From positions 1 through 39,857 of the forward strand of contig WTXI01000321.1 of NCBI GenBank assembly GCA_022376515.1: a stretch of 39,857 bases of DNA, in the 5' to 3' direction. The DNA comes from Lactifluus volemus (taxonomy: Eukaryota > Basidiomycota > Agaricomycetes > Russulales > Russulaceae). Shown one piece after another: positions 39,300-39,857 of this stretch; within the stretch, counting starts at the first letter, position 1, and each line of letters starts with the position of its first letter. The position numbers and the translations under genes were made by a program. The notes beneath the pieces were generated by a model that did not search any database, was not told where the DNA came from, and saw nothing but the letters and a program-made list of their open reading frames with translations.

Positions 39300-39857
39300 A
39301 GTGCTCAAGCTTCGCCGGCCCACGTGACTGTCTGTTCCATCGCCATCGCCCAATGCTCCCTGGCAGTTTTTCACCATACCCCTATAGTTCTGAGACTGTT
39401 AGTTAGCGAGCGATATTATAACGGAAATGAGCCGGAACACTACTTTCCTACCTTTGCGTGTAGCATGTTCAAGTTCCAGTTCCTGTCCGTTTTTTTTTTA
39501 AAACCCCATTCCCATCTCTACCGTCGTCTTTGGTATGTCCTCTACAGATCTTTCCTTTTTTTCTGTGAGGACTAGATCGATGTTTACTAGTAAGGTCCGA
39601 GAAAAGTCGCGATATTGTGGCTATTTTTTCAAACATACAACTTGAGCCTAAGTTAATGGACAATGGCCAGCTGTTACTTAGTCAGTTTCCGTTATTTTCA
39701 GATCATCGTGAATGACCTTTCCTATCGCAAGGGCATCTGCTGATGCTTTGGACGTAGATCAGGGAGATTGATAGTACTAGTAGATCGGTCTGAGGTCTGG
39801 CCAGCATCAGAAACCTGATCGGGTTAGTGGAAGCCGAATCAGTGATTGGATGATGGC
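39300..39857. other. No gene seen to the window end
   Basis: Presumably the 3' region of the 43-aa gene followed by unassigned sequence. The frame at 39324-39575 is Phe-rich without a clear domain. Confidence 0.45.

Noticed and set aside
1..39857. CRISPR arrays, bacterial operons, rRNA or tRNA genes
   Set aside because: No regularly spaced short repeats of that kind. Gene structure is eukaryotic with introns, and I saw no convincing tRNA or rRNA sequence, though a covariance search was not possible.

Overview
The window looks like nuclear DNA of a basidiomycete fungus, most likely an agaricomycete. The spliced genes have 48-96 nt GT..AG introns. There is a DUF6535-type membrane protein, two UstYa/DUF3328 proteins, a chromodomain Ty3/gypsy element and Tad1-like LINE tails. 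A Rhizoctonia/Ceratobasidium-like source fits the DUF6535 gene and the repeat load, but that is inference.

Left half (1-24.6 kb): this is the wreck of a tandem array. A composite unit of five blocks, named here alpha-beta-epsilon-gamma-delta (about 5.4 kb when complete), is present about two and a third times: unit 1 at 1-4058, unit 2 at 4059-23000, unit 3 at 23025-24600. Unit 2 is stretched by a 5'-truncated LINE tail (4537-5571), by a second LINE tail (6017-15061, 12-bp target duplication) that itself carries a full-length Ty3/gypsy chromovirus (7068-14715, 5-bp target duplication), and by a 3.4-kb block with the DUF6535 gene. Delta is a decayed M20 (CPS1-like) carboxypeptidase gene. Gamma holds a Pro/Ser-rich basic protein that is intact only in unit 2. 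Beta and epsilon are unrecognised. A small foldback hairpin flanked by 8-bp direct repeats sits in beta of units 1 and 2 and is missing from unit 3.

The gypsy element lies on the minus strand: 5' LTR, primer site, gag with a Gly-rich linker and zinc knuckle, protease, RT, RNase H, integrase, chromodomain, then a C-terminal tail with two zinc-knuckle-like motifs. It has no tRNA-type primer site. The 13 nt beside the 5' LTR complement the predicted 5' end of its own transcript, which starts about 30 nt downstream of a TATA box, so it looks self-primed as in Tf1. Pol is frame-broken in several places. The two LTRs differ by three substitutions and five single-base indels, the indels in or next to short homopolymer runs, so part of the breakage may be sequencing error.

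Right half (24.6-39.9 kb): an intact 252-aa protein of unknown function lies at 24.6 kb, followed by about 6 kb in which only one weak Cys-rich secreted-like frame is visible. From 31.5 to 39.3 kb there is a gene-dense block: a 46-aa secreted peptide gene (minus), a seven-TM protein (minus, seven exons), a single-pass membrane protein resembling the basidiomycete But2-C-like family (minus), two divergently transcribed UstYa-like genes sharing a 284-bp intergenic region, and a 43-aa secreted peptide gene (plus). UstYa proteins act on ribosomally made peptides in known fungal clusters, so two tiny one-intron secretory peptide genes flanking a UstYa pair form the most interesting candidate system here. 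That functional link is inference.
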